Source of the DNA: Donghicola mangrovi
GTDB lineage: Bacteria > Pseudomonadota > Alphaproteobacteria > Rhodobacterales > Rhodobacteraceae
Reading direction: 5' to 3'
Length of the DNA: 64,000 nt
NCBI RefSeq assembly: GCF_013377535.1
Contig: NZ_JABCJE010000001.1
Location: 124,001 to 188,000, forward strand
The notes below the pieces were generated by a model. That model ran no database searches. It was not told where the DNA came from and worked only from the letters and a program-made list of their open reading frames with translations. Each line of letters begins with the position of its first letter. Position 1 is the first letter of the stretch. The translations under genes and the position numbers were made by a program. Below, in pieces: positions 43,298 to 52,663 of the stretch.

Positions 43298-43374
43298 TGG
43301 CGCACCGGGGAGGATTCGAACCCCCGACCCCCTGATTCGTAGTCAGATACTCTATCCAGCTGAGCTACCGGTGC
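43298..43374 (-). tRNA. tRNA-Arg (ACG), copy 2
   Basis: Identical in all 77 bases to the copy 154 bases downstream on the same strand, with anticodon ACG and encoded CCA. The short sequence before each 3' end shares a CAAAGCTGGAT-like stretch, suggesting a local duplication. Confidence 0.97.
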
Positions 43375-43433
43375 GTCGTAGGGGCGGCTTCTAGAGTTAT
43401 CCGCCAAAGCGCGCAAGAGGAAAAACCCTTTTC

Positions 43434-44825
43434 CTACAAATTAATTTCCGCGTCCCCCTTGGGCAGCAGGATTTCAAAGGCTGTCCCACCCTCGTACTCG
43501 GCCTCAAGGCGCAGTTGCCCCCCGTGTCCGCGGATCAATTCCTGCGAGATGGTCAGTCCAAGGCCCGTCCCGCCCCGCTTGGAGCTGCTGGAGAAGGGTT
43601 TAAACAGGTGCTCGCGCGCTTTGGGTGGCAGGCCGGGGCCAGTATCCCGCACATGGATTCGCCAGCACTCTTCGTCTTCTTCACCATGAATGCAGATTTC
43701 CCCGCCCTTCCCCGAGGACGAGATCGCCTGACGGGCATTGCGGACCAGATTCGACAGTACGCGGTGCAGCTGTTCGCTGTCGGCGCGCACGGTCAGGCCC
43801 GCCATTACATCGGCAGAGAGGCTGATGTCGTCATCCTCGATCGCCAGACGTTCGCTATCCAGCACGTCATTCACCAGATCCGCCAGGGAGAATCGGGTCA
43901 GGCTGGGGGGCGGCTCCTGCGCCTTACCAAAGGCCAAAGTGCTTTCGGTCAGGGTCACGGCGCGGGTGATCGAGCGCACCAGTTTGGGCGCCATACGGGC
44001 CACGGTGGGGTCATCGCTGCCCTCCAGACGGTCCGCGAACAGTTGGGCGCTGGTCAGGATGTTGCGCAAATCATGGCTCACGCGGGCAACCGCGCCACCC
44101 AACTGGGCCAGACGTTCCTTTTGTTTCAGGGCGCTGGTCAGTTCGGTTTCCAATGACTTCAGTGCTTCTTCAGCCTCGCGCAGTTCGGTGATTCCGTTCG
44201 AGGGCGTGATGATCCGGCGGGCATCCTCGGGGGCCTCGGCATAGCGGGCCATCTGATAGACCACGCGGCGGATCGGCACCACGATCACCTTGCGCACCGC
44301 AAAGAACAGCAGCGCCGCCGCAATCAAAGAGATCGCCAGCGACAGCCAAAGAATGCGAATCCCGTAGATCATCAGCGCCTCGCGCAGCGGGGCCGATGGC
44401 AAGGTCACCTCAATCAGCATCCCCGCATCCTGCGTGGGATAACCGATGACCCGCAGCACCGATTCTTCGGGGGTCCACAGGGCCACCATCGCGTCACGGA
44501 TCAACAGCCACGGGGACGCATCGCGCAAATCATAGGTCGCCACAACCGGCGACGGAATCGGAGAGGACAGGACCAGTTGGCGCGCCTCGTTCCGGCGCAG
44601 AACCACGTTGTAGACACCCGCGTTCAGCAGCAGCTCTTCCTCGAGGTCGTGATCCACCTGCCCGTTCGCCAGCAACGCAAGGGACGCAATCTGGGCACGC
44701 TCGATCCGGGCCAGCAGGAAATCCTCGCGGTAGCGGGCCACCGACGGCACAAAGATCAGGATTTCAGCCAGCATCACGAATGCCATCGTGAGGATCAGGA
44801 AGCGCCCTGAGAGCGACTTGAACAT
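43434..44825 (-). CDS. Sensor histidine kinase (orphan)
   Basis: A 463-residue membrane kinase. Two transmembrane helices (about 8-28 and 153-177) frame a periplasmic sensor domain of about 125 residues, followed by a HAMP-like segment, then the phospho-acceptor helix RVSHDLRNILTSAQ (His251), N-box NLVRNARQAIS, G1 DTGPGLPP and G2 GGTGLGLTIS. All catalytic boxes are intact. No response-regulator gene adjoins, so its partner must be encoded elsewhere. It is next to a flavoprotein/TVP38 pair in the same direction, 19 bases from the flavoprotein stop. Confidence 0.92.
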   Translation of the reverse strand: MFKSLSGRFLILTMAFVMLAEILIFVPSVARYREDFLLARIERAQIASLALLANGQVDHDLEEELLLNAGVYNVVLRRNEARQLVLSSPIPSPVVATYDLRDASPWLLIRDAMVALWTPEESVLRVIGYPTQDAGMLIEVTLPSAPLREALMIYGIRILWLSLAISLIAAALLFFAVRKVIVVPIRRVVYQMARYAEAPEDARRIITPSNGITELREAEEALKSLETELTSALKQKERLAQLGGAVARVSHDLRNILTSAQLFADRLEGSDDPTVARMAPKLVRSITRAVTLTESTLAFGKAQEPPPSLTRFSLADLVNDVLDSERLAIEDDDISLSADVMAGLTVRADSEQLHRVLSNLVRNARQAISSSGKGGEICIHGEEDEECWRIHVRDTGPGLPPKAREHLFKPFSSSSKRGGTGLGLTISQELIRGHGGQLRLEAEYEGGTAFEILLPKGDAEINL

Positions 44826-44843
44826 TATTGTCCCTCGGTTGGC

Positions 44844-46262
44844 TTAGGGCAGCAGCGTCTGGACCGCCCGCACCACGTATTTCACCATTTTGTTATCGAA
44901 CAAACGCGGCGCAAAATAGTTCCCCGCCACACGTTTACTGATCTCGCCCACTGTGGGGTACGGCGAAACCATACCGGCGAGATGGGAAATCTTGTAGCCA
45001 TTTGCCAGCACCAAAGCCCATAAGTTTATGATCTCGCCAGCATCAGCCCCCACAATCGTCACACCGACGGGGCGGCCTTTGACCACCATAATCTTGATCC
45101 AACCGTCGGTTTTACCGGTAGCGGTGGCCCGATCGTTGCCGGAATAGGCGAATTTCACGACCTCCAGCCGGTCGGCATATTGGTGCTTGGCGTCTTCCTC
45201 GGTCAGGCCGATTTGCGCCAGTTCAGGGTCCGTATATGTCGCGCGGGGTATGTGATCGCTACGGGTTTTGGCGGGCAAACCGAACAAAGCCGACCGGATA
45301 ATGATTCCCGCATGATACCCCGCGACATGGGTAAACTGCATTCCGCCGGTCACATCACCTATCGCATAGACCCTGCGGTTCGAGGTTCTCAGCCCCCCAT
45401 CCACAGCGATTCCCGTCTTATCGAAATCGATGCCCGCCTTGGCCAGATCCAGCGCCTCGGTATTCGGCTTGCGGCCCGCGGCGATCAGCAGATGAGAGCA
45501 TTCGAACCGATGATCGGTGTTCGTTTCGACCCAGATCGCGCCAGTCGTCCCCCCCACCCGCGTGGCAGAGGTGTATTCGTGGATATCGACGCCCTCGGCC
45601 CGCAGGCTGTCCAGCACCAAGGCGGCAGCGTCCCGATCCTCTTTGCCCAAGGCATGGGCGGTTTCCAGAACGGTGACGCGCGATCCCAGCCGCACATGAG
45701 CCTGCGCCATCTCCAGACCAATCGGACCGCCGCCAATGATCAGCAGGTGCTCTGGCCGGTCCCGCAGGGCGAACAGGGTCTCGTTGGTCAGATAGGGCGT
45801 GTCCTCCAGCCCCGGAATGTGCGGCACCAAGGGGCGCGACCCCGTGGCGATCACGATCCGGCGCGCGGTGATATGGTGATCGCCCGCCAGAACCTCTCGG
45901 TCCGAGACAAAGCGACCCTCTTCGCGGATCACCGTCACCCCCAGCGATTCGAAGCGCGCCTGACTGTCGTGGGGCGCGATCGTGGCTATGACCTCGGCCA
46001 CGCGATCCTTGACCCGCGCATAGTCGATCTCGACGCCCGACACGTTCACCCCGAACTCGGCCGCCGTGGCGACCTGACGAGCACGGGCCGCGCTGGCGAT
46101 CAGCGCCTTGGAGGGGACACAGCCATAATTCAGACAGTCGCCGCCCATTTCGCCCCGCTCCAGCAGGACAACACGGGCCCCCATCTGCGCGGCGCCAGAG
46201 GCGACCGAAAGGCCACCCGAGCCTGCCCCGATCACCAGAAGATCGGCATTGATCCTGTTCAT
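44844..46262 (-). CDS. Pyridine nucleotide-disulfide oxidoreductase (MerA/Lpd-like)
   Basis: A 472-residue FAD/NAD flavoprotein of the dihydrolipoamide dehydrogenase fold. N-terminal GAGSGGLSVASG, redox pair GGDCLNYGCVPSKAL (Cys43, Cys48), NAD-binding GGGPIGLEMAQ and C-terminal dimerisation domain are present. The usual base pair HxHPTxxE reads SPYPTVGE (433-440): the histidines are replaced and Glu440 is kept, so it is unlikely to be a normal lipoamide dehydrogenase. It is adjacent to TVP38, a pairing found widely; the substrate is unknown. Confidence 0.85.
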   Translation of the reverse strand: MNRINADLLVIGAGSGGLSVASGAAQMGARVVLLERGEMGGDCLNYGCVPSKALIASAARARQVATAAEFGVNVSGVEIDYARVKDRVAEVIATIAPHDSQARFESLGVTVIREEGRFVSDREVLAGDHHITARRIVIATGSRPLVPHIPGLEDTPYLTNETLFALRDRPEHLLIIGGGPIGLEMAQAHVRLGSRVTVLETAHALGKEDRDAAALVLDSLRAEGVDIHEYTSATRVGGTTGAIWVETNTDHRFECSHLLIAAGRKPNTEALDLAKAGIDFDKTGIAVDGGLRTSNRRVYAIGDVTGGMQFTHVAGYHAGIIIRSALFGLPAKTRSDHIPRATYTDPELAQIGLTEEDAKHQYADRLEVVKFAYSGNDRATATGKTDGWIKIMVVKGRPVGVTIVGADAGEIINLWALVLANGYKISHLAGMVSPYPTVGEISKRVAGNYFAPRLFDNKMVKYVVRAVQTLLP

Positions 46263-46265
46263 GTC

Positions 46266-47000
46266 TCAGACCTCCGGCGTTTTGCGCAGCATTCGGATCA
46301 CCGCAGGCAGGGCCGCCAACGCGGCCAAGCCCAACAACGGCAACAGTATTTCAGCAGAGAAGATGACCGTCAGGTCAGGCGTCCCCCCCTGTTCAAAGAT
46401 TTCGCCAAGCCCCGCCCCGACCGAGGTATAGACCAGCGCCCCCGGAATAATCCCCACAAAGGTGGTCAGCACAAAGCGGCCAAACGGCACCCCCACCAGC
46501 GCGGGCAGCAGATTCGCTACAAAGAACGGAACCACGGGAATCAGGCGGATCAGGAACAGCATCTCCCACTGGTTGGCGTCGATTCCCGCCTTGATGCGAG
46601 CGATCCGCCCTTCGGAGGCGTCCATTTTCGCGGCCAACCTATCCCCCAGCCCCTTGCGTGCGGCCAGAAACAGAATCGCGGCACCGATGGTGGCGCCAGT
46701 CATATTGAACAGCACCCCGGGAAAGGTTTCGAACAGGAATCCCCCCGTCAGAGTCGCCACCGTCGCGCCGGGCAAGGAAAAGGTTACCAGCGTCGCGTAG
46801 GCCAGAATAAACCCCGCCACCGCCACAGGGTAATGGGCGTCACGCAGGGCAAGCAGGCGTTCGCGATTGTCGGCCAAGGCCTGAAAGTCCAGCACATCCC
46901 TTAGAAACAAGGCCCCCGCGATGGCGCCACAAGCGATCAGGATCAACGGAAGTTGCCGCCGCGCACGCGAAAAGGGCGTACTCTCTGGGGTGGTTTTCAT
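46266..47000 (-). CDS. TVP38/TMEM64-family (VTT domain) membrane protein
   Basis: A 244-residue polytopic protein of the DedA-like VTT superfamily, with TFSLPGATVATLTGGFLFE, then RLIPVVPFFVANLLPALVGVP, the signature FLIRLIPVVPF-type motif. About six hydrophobic segments. Family members are lipid scramblase-like or anion transporters. The flavoprotein gene starts three bases after its stop, so the two form an operon. Confidence 0.88.
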   Translation of the reverse strand: MKTTPESTPFSRARRQLPLILIACGAIAGALFLRDVLDFQALADNRERLLALRDAHYPVAVAGFILAYATLVTFSLPGATVATLTGGFLFETFPGVLFNMTGATIGAAILFLAARKGLGDRLAAKMDASEGRIARIKAGIDANQWEMLFLIRLIPVVPFFVANLLPALVGVPFGRFVLTTFVGIIPGALVYTSVGAGLGEIFEQGGTPDLTVIFSAEILLPLLGLAALAALPAVIRMLRKTPEV

Positions 47001-47124
47001 GTAAATAGCGCTCTATCCCGTGACCTTCGGCGCAGAGGATGGCCGAACTCCGCCGCCTCGCCTAGGGGGCTCACGGCGGGTTGAACAGGGGTGATCGGGA
47101 CCTGCCTTCAGGAGGGCACTGGTC

Positions 47125-47202
47125 ATGAATTTGAAATATATTCGCGTCAGACCCCTTAAAACCCGCCACAACCCGTTTGACTTATTTCAGGATCGCCCCT
47201 AA
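47125..47202 (+). CDS. Possible 25-codon leader ORF upstream of rpmH
   Basis: ATG at 47125 preceded nine bases upstream by a perfect AGGAGG, reading MNLKYIRVRPLKTRHNPFD and ending QDRP. It is basic and has no recognised family. The TTGACT rpmH promoter candidate lies inside it. It may be a short leader peptide or a coincidence; only ribosome profiling could tell. Confidence 0.3.
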   Translation: MNLKYIRVRPLKTRHNPFDLFQDRP

Positions 47203-47205
47203 AGG
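47177..47205 (+). promoter_or_regulatory. Candidate rpmH promoter
   Basis: TTGACT (47177-47182), 17 bases, then TAAAGG (47200-47205). The -35 is good, the -10 weak. It would start transcription about 60-65 bases before rpmH. Confidence 0.4.
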
Positions 47206-47273
47206 ACGGGCTTCGAATGTAACGGCTTGGGCGAATCCGCAAGCCTAGCCGCCATTAGTACGGAGACGTTGCG

Positions 47274-47408
47274 ATGAAACGCACTTACCAACCCTCAAAC
47301 CTGGTTCGCAAGCGCCGCCACGGGTTCCGCGCTCGTATGGCGACCAAAGCTGGCCGCAAGATCCTGAACGCCCGCCGCGCGCGTGGCCGGAAGAGCCTTA
47401 GCGCCTAA
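47274..47408 (+). CDS. rpmH: 50S ribosomal protein L34
   Basis: A 44-residue highly basic protein, [20 protein letters not shown] then a Lys/Arg-rich end GRKSLSA: an exact L34. It starts with a CGGAG site. The following rnpA gene begins 15 bases after its stop, the usual rpmH-rnpA arrangement in bacteria. Confidence 0.98.
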
Positions 47409-47422
47409 TCTGGGTCAGAGTT

Positions 47423-47857
47423 ATGACTGATCGGGCACCGTCATCGCCCGCGCCGGCACCTACACAGGCTCTGGCTCGGGACGAGGCGGTGCCCTTTCGC
47501 ATGGAAATTCTGAAAAATCGTTCGGATTTCCTGCGAGCCGCGCGTGCCAACAAGCAAGGTACGGCTGGTCTGATGCTTCAGGCCCGTCAACGCGCTGCAA
47601 CCGAATGCGATCAAGACCTGATCCGCATCGGCTTTACCTGTTCCAAGAAAATCGGGAATTCCGTTGCCCGCAACCGCGCCAAGCGCCGGATGCGCGAGAT
47701 TGCCCGTGAACTGGTGCCCCAGATGGGCCGCGCCGGTTGGGACTATGTGTTGATCGGCCGCCCCGGAGCGACCATCGACCGGGATTTCGACGCCCTGCGC
47801 GGCGACCTGCGCTATGCCCTGCGCAAGGTCCACAGCCCCAAGCCCGCCGACACATGA
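47423..47857 (+). CDS. rnpA: Ribonuclease P protein component
   Basis: A 144-residue RNA-binding protein of RNase P, which matures tRNA 5' ends. The RNR motif [14 protein letters not shown] is complete, preceded by [10 protein letters not shown]. The first about 25 residues are a Pro/Ala-rich extension. Its stop overlaps yidD by four bases (ATGA). It lies in the rpmH-rnpA-yidD cluster. Confidence 0.95.
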   Translation: MTDRAPSSPAPAPTQALARDEAVPFRMEILKNRSDFLRAARANKQGTAGLMLQARQRAATECDQDLIRIGFTCSKKIGNSVARNRAKRRMREIARELVPQMGRAGWDYVLIGRPGATIDRDFDALRGDLRYALRKVHSPKPADT

Positions 47858-48093
47858 GCCCCCTCGCCCATATCGTTGCATTGCCCGTACGGGCGTACCG
47901 GCTGGTCCTGTCGCCGTGGATCGGCACTAGTTGCCGATTCCAGCCCACATGCTCGGCCTATTCGCTCGAGGCACTGGAAAAGCATGGCGCGATCAAGGGC
48001 ACCTATTTGACCATCCACCGCATCATCCGGTGCAACCCTTGGGGCGGATCGGGCTATGACCCCGTCCCGCCCTGTGGGCACGATCACCACTAG
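47854..48093 (+). CDS. yidD: Membrane protein insertion efficiency factor YidD
   Basis: A 79-residue protein with [33 protein letters not shown] and [14 protein letters not shown], the HHH/YidD signature. It assists YidC-dependent insertion of membrane proteins, and yidC lies 2 kb downstream. Its stop shares a CTAG with the stop of the convergent hydrolase gene. Confidence 0.95.
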   Translation: MSPLAHIVALPVRAYRLVLSPWIGTSCRFQPTCSAYSLEALEKHGAIKGTYLTIHRIIRCNPWGGSGYDPVPPCGHDHH

Positions 48094-49073
48094 ACGATCA
48101 GCGCCAGACGGTTGGTCAGCCCCGCAGGCAGCGCAAGCGCGCGAGTGGGCAGACGGGCGCGGTCACTAACCCCCAGAATGGTCTCGTACGCATCCCGCAT
48201 GAACGTCTGGTCGTGGTAGTACCACGTGTGCTGGCCGTACTCGATTTCCGTAAACACACCGCGATTGGCCTCGAAATAGGCACCGCAATCGACGTTCACC
48301 GCCTTGGTCGGCGCGGTCTCTGGAAGACCGACGCGCCCGACCCGGGGCGCCACCCCCACCCGCTTCATGTTGGACAGGGACAGGGCCGAATCATGGGGGT
48401 TGTTGTAGTTGGTCAGACGGGTGCAGTGCCGGTAAAGAGAGCTGGATTTGCCCGCCAGCTCGCACATGCTGGCCGCAGAGACATCCGCCGACATCAACAG
48501 CACCTGACTGACGTTCCACGCATTGGCCGCCACCATCCGGCGGTCGTCCGCATCATCAAATGCCTCGCGGACCACATAGGCCCCCATCGAATGCGCCACG
48601 ATATGCATGTTGATCGGGCAGTCCGGCGTCTGGCGCTGGACAAAGCCGGTGATGCCGGAATCGACCAGCCGGATCGCGGTGATCTTGGCGTCGGTCCGGT
48701 CCTCGAGGTAGTTCAGCGCCTTGTCGGCCGAAGGCCAGTCATAGCTGACCACCACCCCTTCAAACCCTTGATCGCGCAAGCCTTTGGCCAGCAGGCGATG
48801 GCGGCGCAACATCTTCTTTGTGGAGACGTTGAAGCCGTGGACATGGACCACGATGTCCCCGCGATTGGGCTGACCTTCGGGCACGTGATCCAGCTTGGAT
48901 TCATGCAGAACGCGGCGCGCCCACGTGTCCGGCATCTTCTTGGCGGGGCCGCCAACGCGGTGCTCTGGCAGGATATCGTCGGCGTCCGGGGGAACGATCA
49001 GAAAGCTGTTATTCCCCGGTTCTGGCTGAAATTGACCGTTACGAATGCGGCGGACCGTAAAAATGTAATCCAT
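48090..49073 (-). CDS. Alpha/beta hydrolase
   Basis: A 327-residue hydrolase-fold protein of the DUF900-type lipase/esterase group, with [20 protein letters not shown] (oxyanion loop), the nucleophile elbow [11 protein letters not shown] (Ser in GHSMG-like AHSMGA), and a late [10 protein letters not shown] candidate His. No signal peptide is apparent. GAGAGGG is upstream of ATG 49073. It is placed on the opposite strand between yidD and ttcA. Substrate unknown. Confidence 0.82.
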   Translation of the reverse strand: MDYIFTVRRIRNGQFQPEPGNNSFLIVPPDADDILPEHRVGGPAKKMPDTWARRVLHESKLDHVPEGQPNRGDIVVHVHGFNVSTKKMLRRHRLLAKGLRDQGFEGVVVSYDWPSADKALNYLEDRTDAKITAIRLVDSGITGFVQRQTPDCPINMHIVAHSMGAYVVREAFDDADDRRMVAANAWNVSQVLLMSADVSAASMCELAGKSSSLYRHCTRLTNYNNPHDSALSLSNMKRVGVAPRVGRVGLPETAPTKAVNVDCGAYFEANRGVFTEIEYGQHTWYYHDQTFMRDAYETILGVSDRARLPTRALALPAGLTNRLALIV

Positions 49074-49148
49074 GTTCCCTCTCAAATGCTGATGAAGGCA
49101 ATCGTAAAAGGCTTTTCCTATCCAGTGGGGTTTGGCATACCCCGCGCC

Positions 49149-50012
49149 ATGCTTGATGAGAACGACGAGATTCACCCGCTTTTTGCCGGGGCCCCTTCGG
49201 GGACAGAGTTCAAGAAACTCCGCAAACGCATCGTGCGGCAAACGCGCGAGGCCATAGAACAGTTCGGCATGATCGAACGTGGCGCCCGTTGGCTCGTCTG
49301 CCTGTCGGGCGGCAAGGACAGCTATACCCTGCTGGCCATTCTGCATGAATTGCAGTGGCGCGGGCTTTTGCCCGTGGAACTGCTTGCCTGTAACCTCGAT
49401 CAGGGTCAGCCCGGTTTTCCGGCGACGGTCCTGCCCGAGTTTCTGGAAAAGATGGGTGTGCCCCACCGGATCGAATATCAGGACACTTATAGTGTCGTGA
49501 TGGACAAGGTCCCCCAAGGCCGCACCTATTGCGCACTGTGCTCGCGCCTGCGCCGCGGCAACCTCTATCGCATTGCCCGCGAAGAGGGTTGTAGCGCAGT
49601 TGTGCTGGGTCATCACCGCGACGATATTCTGGAGACCTTCTTTATGAACTTGTTCCACGGCGGGCGCCTTGCGACCATGCCGCCGAAACTGGTGAACGAA
49701 GAAGGCGACCTGTTTGTCTACCGTCCGCTGGCCTTTGTGGCCGAAGACGATTGTGACAAGTTCGCCCGCGCGATGAACTACCCGATCATTCCTTGCGATC
49801 TGTGCGGATCGCAGGACGGTCTGCAGCGCCAGCAGGTCAAACAGATCCTCGACGGATGGGAGCGTAACAGCCCCGGTCGCCGTCAGGTGATGTTCCGCAG
49901 CCTGATGAACGCCCGCCCCAGCCACTTGCTGGACACCGGGTTGTTCGATTTCGCCGGTCTCACGCTGGGGCCGCGCACCGAAGATACCGATGGTATTCCA
50001 AAGCTGCGCTGA
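49149..50012 (+). CDS. ttcA: tRNA 2-thiocytidine(32) synthetase TtcA
   Basis: A 287-residue PP-loop ATP pyrophosphatase forming s2C32 in certain tRNAs. The ATP loop [10 protein letters not shown] is intact; cysteines in [10 protein letters not shown] (CxxC) and CDLCG ligate a labile iron-sulfur cluster, as in TtcA. The N-terminus [20 protein letters not shown] matches alphaproteobacterial homologues, so ATG 49149 is chosen over an in-frame ATG at 49087. It lies upstream of yidC in the same direction. Confidence 0.92.
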   Translation: MLDENDEIHPLFAGAPSGTEFKKLRKRIVRQTREAIEQFGMIERGARWLVCLSGGKDSYTLLAILHELQWRGLLPVELLACNLDQGQPGFPATVLPEFLEKMGVPHRIEYQDTYSVVMDKVPQGRTYCALCSRLRRGNLYRIAREEGCSAVVLGHHRDDILETFFMNLFHGGRLATMPPKLVNEEGDLFVYRPLAFVAEDDCDKFARAMNYPIIPCDLCGSQDGLQRQQVKQILDGWERNSPGRRQVMFRSLMNARPSHLLDTGLFDFAGLTLGPRTEDTDGIPKLR

Positions 50013-50117
50013 TTTGCGGCGTAGCACGGGGGCACCGGTTTGGGGAAAACCGCTTGACCTTTGCCCCCTCGAATTGTTGAACCAGCCTGACTTTCAAGGA
50101 CAAGGTGGCCCGATCTG

Positions 50118-51926
50118 ATGGACGATCAGAATAAGAACCTCTTGCTCGCAACCGTGCTCAGCGGTGTCGTGCTTGTGATTTGGTTTGTACTTTTCCCGCC
50201 CGAGGAACCCGTACAAGACCCCAACGCCCCCGCAGTAGCCGAACAAACCGTTGGCGATCAGCCCGCGATTGCGTCCGGTGATTTGCCGACCGCAGATGGC
50301 AGCGCCGCTGCCGCGCCCGAGCTCAGCTCGGAAGCCGATGCCCCCCGCATCGACATCAAGACCGACCGGATCACCGGCTCGATCTCTTTGATGGGCGGCC
50401 GCGTGGATGACATCCAGCTGGCGGATTACCATGAAACCATCGACCCCGAGTCGCCCAACGTGCAGGTTCTGTCCCGCGTGGGTTCAGACAACGCTTACTA
50501 CGCGCTGTTCGGCTGGGCTCCGGTCGAGGGCATTGACGCCGCAAACGTTCCCGGCCCTGACACCCTGTGGACGGCGCCCGCGAACGCGGTTCTGACCCCC
50601 GAGACCCCCGTCACCCTGACATGGGATAACGGCGTCGGTCAGGTCTTTACCCGCGTGATGTCGATCGACGACAATTTCATGTTCACCATGAACCAGACTG
50701 TCGAGAACACCAGTGCAGCGCCCATCAGCGTCCGTCCCTACGGGATCGTACGCCGTCACGGACAGCCCGACACCCGCAAGTTCTTCATCCTCCACGAGGG
50801 CCTGATCCGCATGTCGGACGGCAAACTGGAAGAGCTGGACTACAAAGCGCTGGGTAAGATGGACATCGACGAGCGCGAAGGCACCAACGCCAAGCGCATC
50901 GAAGTCGAGACCAACGGCTGGATCGGTTTCACCGACCACTACTGGCAGACCATCCTGATCCCCGATGGCGACGCTCCCTTCCGTTCGACCGCGAAATTCT
51001 TTGAATCGCGCGAGATCTATCAGGCCGAGGCCGTCCAGCCCGCAATGACCGTCGCCCCCGGCGAAAAGGTCGAAGCAGGCAGCCGTCTGTTCACCGGTGC
51101 CAAAGAGTGGGAAACCCTCAAGCACTACGAGCAGGACGAGAATGTTGGCGGCTTTGTCGACTCGATCGACTGGGGCATGTTCTTCTTCTTCACCAAGCCG
51201 ATCTTCTGGCTGCTGCACAACCTGCATGCCCTGATCGGCAACATGGGCTGGTCCATCATCGGCCTGACCATCGTGATCAAGGCGATCGTGCTGCCGCTGG
51301 CCTACAAGTCCTATTCGTCGATGGCGAAGATGCGCGAACTTCAGCCCGAAATGGAAAAGCTGAAGGAAGCTGCCGGCGACGACCGCATGAAAATGCAGCA
51401 GGGCATGATGGAGCTGTACAAGAAGAACAAGGTCAATCCGGCATCGGGCTGTCTGCCCATGATCATCCAGATCCCGATCTTCTTCTCGCTATACAAGGTT
51501 ATCTTCGTGACCATGGAACTGCGTCAGGCGCCTTGGTTCGGCTGGATTCAGGACCTTTCGCAGCCTGATCCCAGCTCGATCCTGAACCTGTTCGGCCTGC
51601 TGCCCTTTGCGGCGCCCGGCCCGGAGTCGGTCTTTGCGATCTTGTCGCTGGGTATCCTGCCGATCCTGCTGGGTATCTCGATGTGGCTGCAGCAGCGCCT
51701 GAACCCGGCGCCCACCGATCCGGCGCAGGCGATGGTCTTTGCCTGGATGCCTTGGGTGTTCATGTTCATGCTGGGTAACTTTGCCAGCGGTCTGGTGCTG
51801 TACTGGATCACGAACAACACGATCACCTTCATCCAGCAGTACCTGATCATGCGCAGCCACGGCTACAAACCGGACGTCTTCGGCAACATCAAGAAGACCT
51901 TCAAGCGCAACAAGAAGGCTGCCTGA
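50118..51926 (+). CDS. yidC: Membrane protein insertase YidC
   Basis: A 602-residue insertase. An N-terminal anchor (about 7-27; LLLATVLSGVVLVIWFVLFP) precedes the large periplasmic domain (about 30-350), then the conserved insertase core with YKSYSSMAKM, NPASGCLPMIIQIPIFFSLYK and the C-terminal helices ending in Lys-rich FKRNKKAA. It inserts respiratory and ATP-synthase subunits. A TTGACC/TTGAAC pair about 40-60 bases before the start could be a promoter but is weak. Its stop overlaps the MOSC gene start. Confidence 0.96.
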   Translation: MDDQNKNLLLATVLSGVVLVIWFVLFPPEEPVQDPNAPAVAEQTVGDQPAIASGDLPTADGSAAAAPELSSEADAPRIDIKTDRITGSISLMGGRVDDIQLADYHETIDPESPNVQVLSRVGSDNAYYALFGWAPVEGIDAANVPGPDTLWTAPANAVLTPETPVTLTWDNGVGQVFTRVMSIDDNFMFTMNQTVENTSAAPISVRPYGIVRRHGQPDTRKFFILHEGLIRMSDGKLEELDYKALGKMDIDEREGTNAKRIEVETNGWIGFTDHYWQTILIPDGDAPFRSTAKFFESREIYQAEAVQPAMTVAPGEKVEAGSRLFTGAKEWETLKHYEQDENVGGFVDSIDWGMFFFFTKPIFWLLHNLHALIGNMGWSIIGLTIVIKAIVLPLAYKSYSSMAKMRELQPEMEKLKEAAGDDRMKMQQGMMELYKKNKVNPASGCLPMIIQIPIFFSLYKVIFVTMELRQAPWFGWIQDLSQPDPSSILNLFGLLPFAAPGPESVFAILSLGILPILLGISMWLQQRLNPAPTDPAQAMVFAWMPWVFMFMLGNFASGLVLYWITNNTITFIQQYLIMRSHGYKPDVFGNIKKTFKRNKKAA

Positions 51927-52663
51927 TGATGGCACGGGTGACGCATCTTTTTCGTCACCCGATCAAGGGACTGGGGGCCGAAACGCTCTTGGTTGCCGAC
52001 CTGAACATCGATCGCCCGCTGCCGCTCGACCGGCAGTGGGCGATTTTGCAAGAAGGCCAGACCGACACCGGCACATGGCAACGCCGCCGCACCTTTGGCC
52101 ACGTGGCCCGCGGACCAAAGCTGGCCGCGACCAGAGTCCGGATGACCGGCAGCACCCTCTCGGTCACACATCCCGATCAGCCCCCTCTGGCATTTGATCC
52201 GCAGACCGAGGCGCAGCACCTGCTGAACTGGCTCGCCCCCCTCTGGGACGACGAGATGCAGCCCCCCGCCGCCCTGATCCAATCCCCGCCGATGGGCATG
52301 ACCGATGCCGACTACCCGTCCGTCTCGATCATGTCGCAAAGTTCCCTGACTGCACTGGCCGAGGCCGCAGACCAACCCCTGAGCATGCACCGCTTTCGGG
52401 GAAACATCTGGATCGAGGGCACCACCCCTTGGACCGAGAATGCCTGGACCGGCCGCACCCTGCGGATCGGCACTGCGGAACTACAGGTCATCGAGCCGAT
52501 CATCCGCTGCCGTGCCATCGAGGCGAACCCTGAAACCGGCCTTCGCGATGCTAATCTCACAAAAACACTCAAAAGCCATTGGGATCATGTCTACTTCGGT
52601 GTAAACGCACGGGTCACGAAGCCGGGCACAATACGCCCCGGCGATACGCTAGAGGTCCTGTGA
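51926..52663 (+). CDS. MOSC domain-containing protein
   Basis: A 245-residue protein with the MOSC fold, an N-terminal beta-barrel-like domain (residues 1-110) and C-terminal MOSC (about 130-245). The key segment EPIIRCRAIEANPETG holds the conserved Cys expected to bind molybdenum cofactor. Relatives are molybdopterin or sulfur-handling proteins (mARC/YiiM-type). The start overlaps the last base of the yidC stop (TGATG). Upstream moaB, moaD and moaE show Moco is made. Substrate unknown. Confidence 0.88.
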   Translation: MMARVTHLFRHPIKGLGAETLLVADLNIDRPLPLDRQWAILQEGQTDTGTWQRRRTFGHVARGPKLAATRVRMTGSTLSVTHPDQPPLAFDPQTEAQHLLNWLAPLWDDEMQPPAALIQSPPMGMTDADYPSVSIMSQSSLTALAEAADQPLSMHRFRGNIWIEGTTPWTENAWTGRTLRIGTAELQVIEPIIRCRAIEANPETGLRDANLTKTLKSHWDHVYFGVNARVTKPGTIRPGDTLEVL

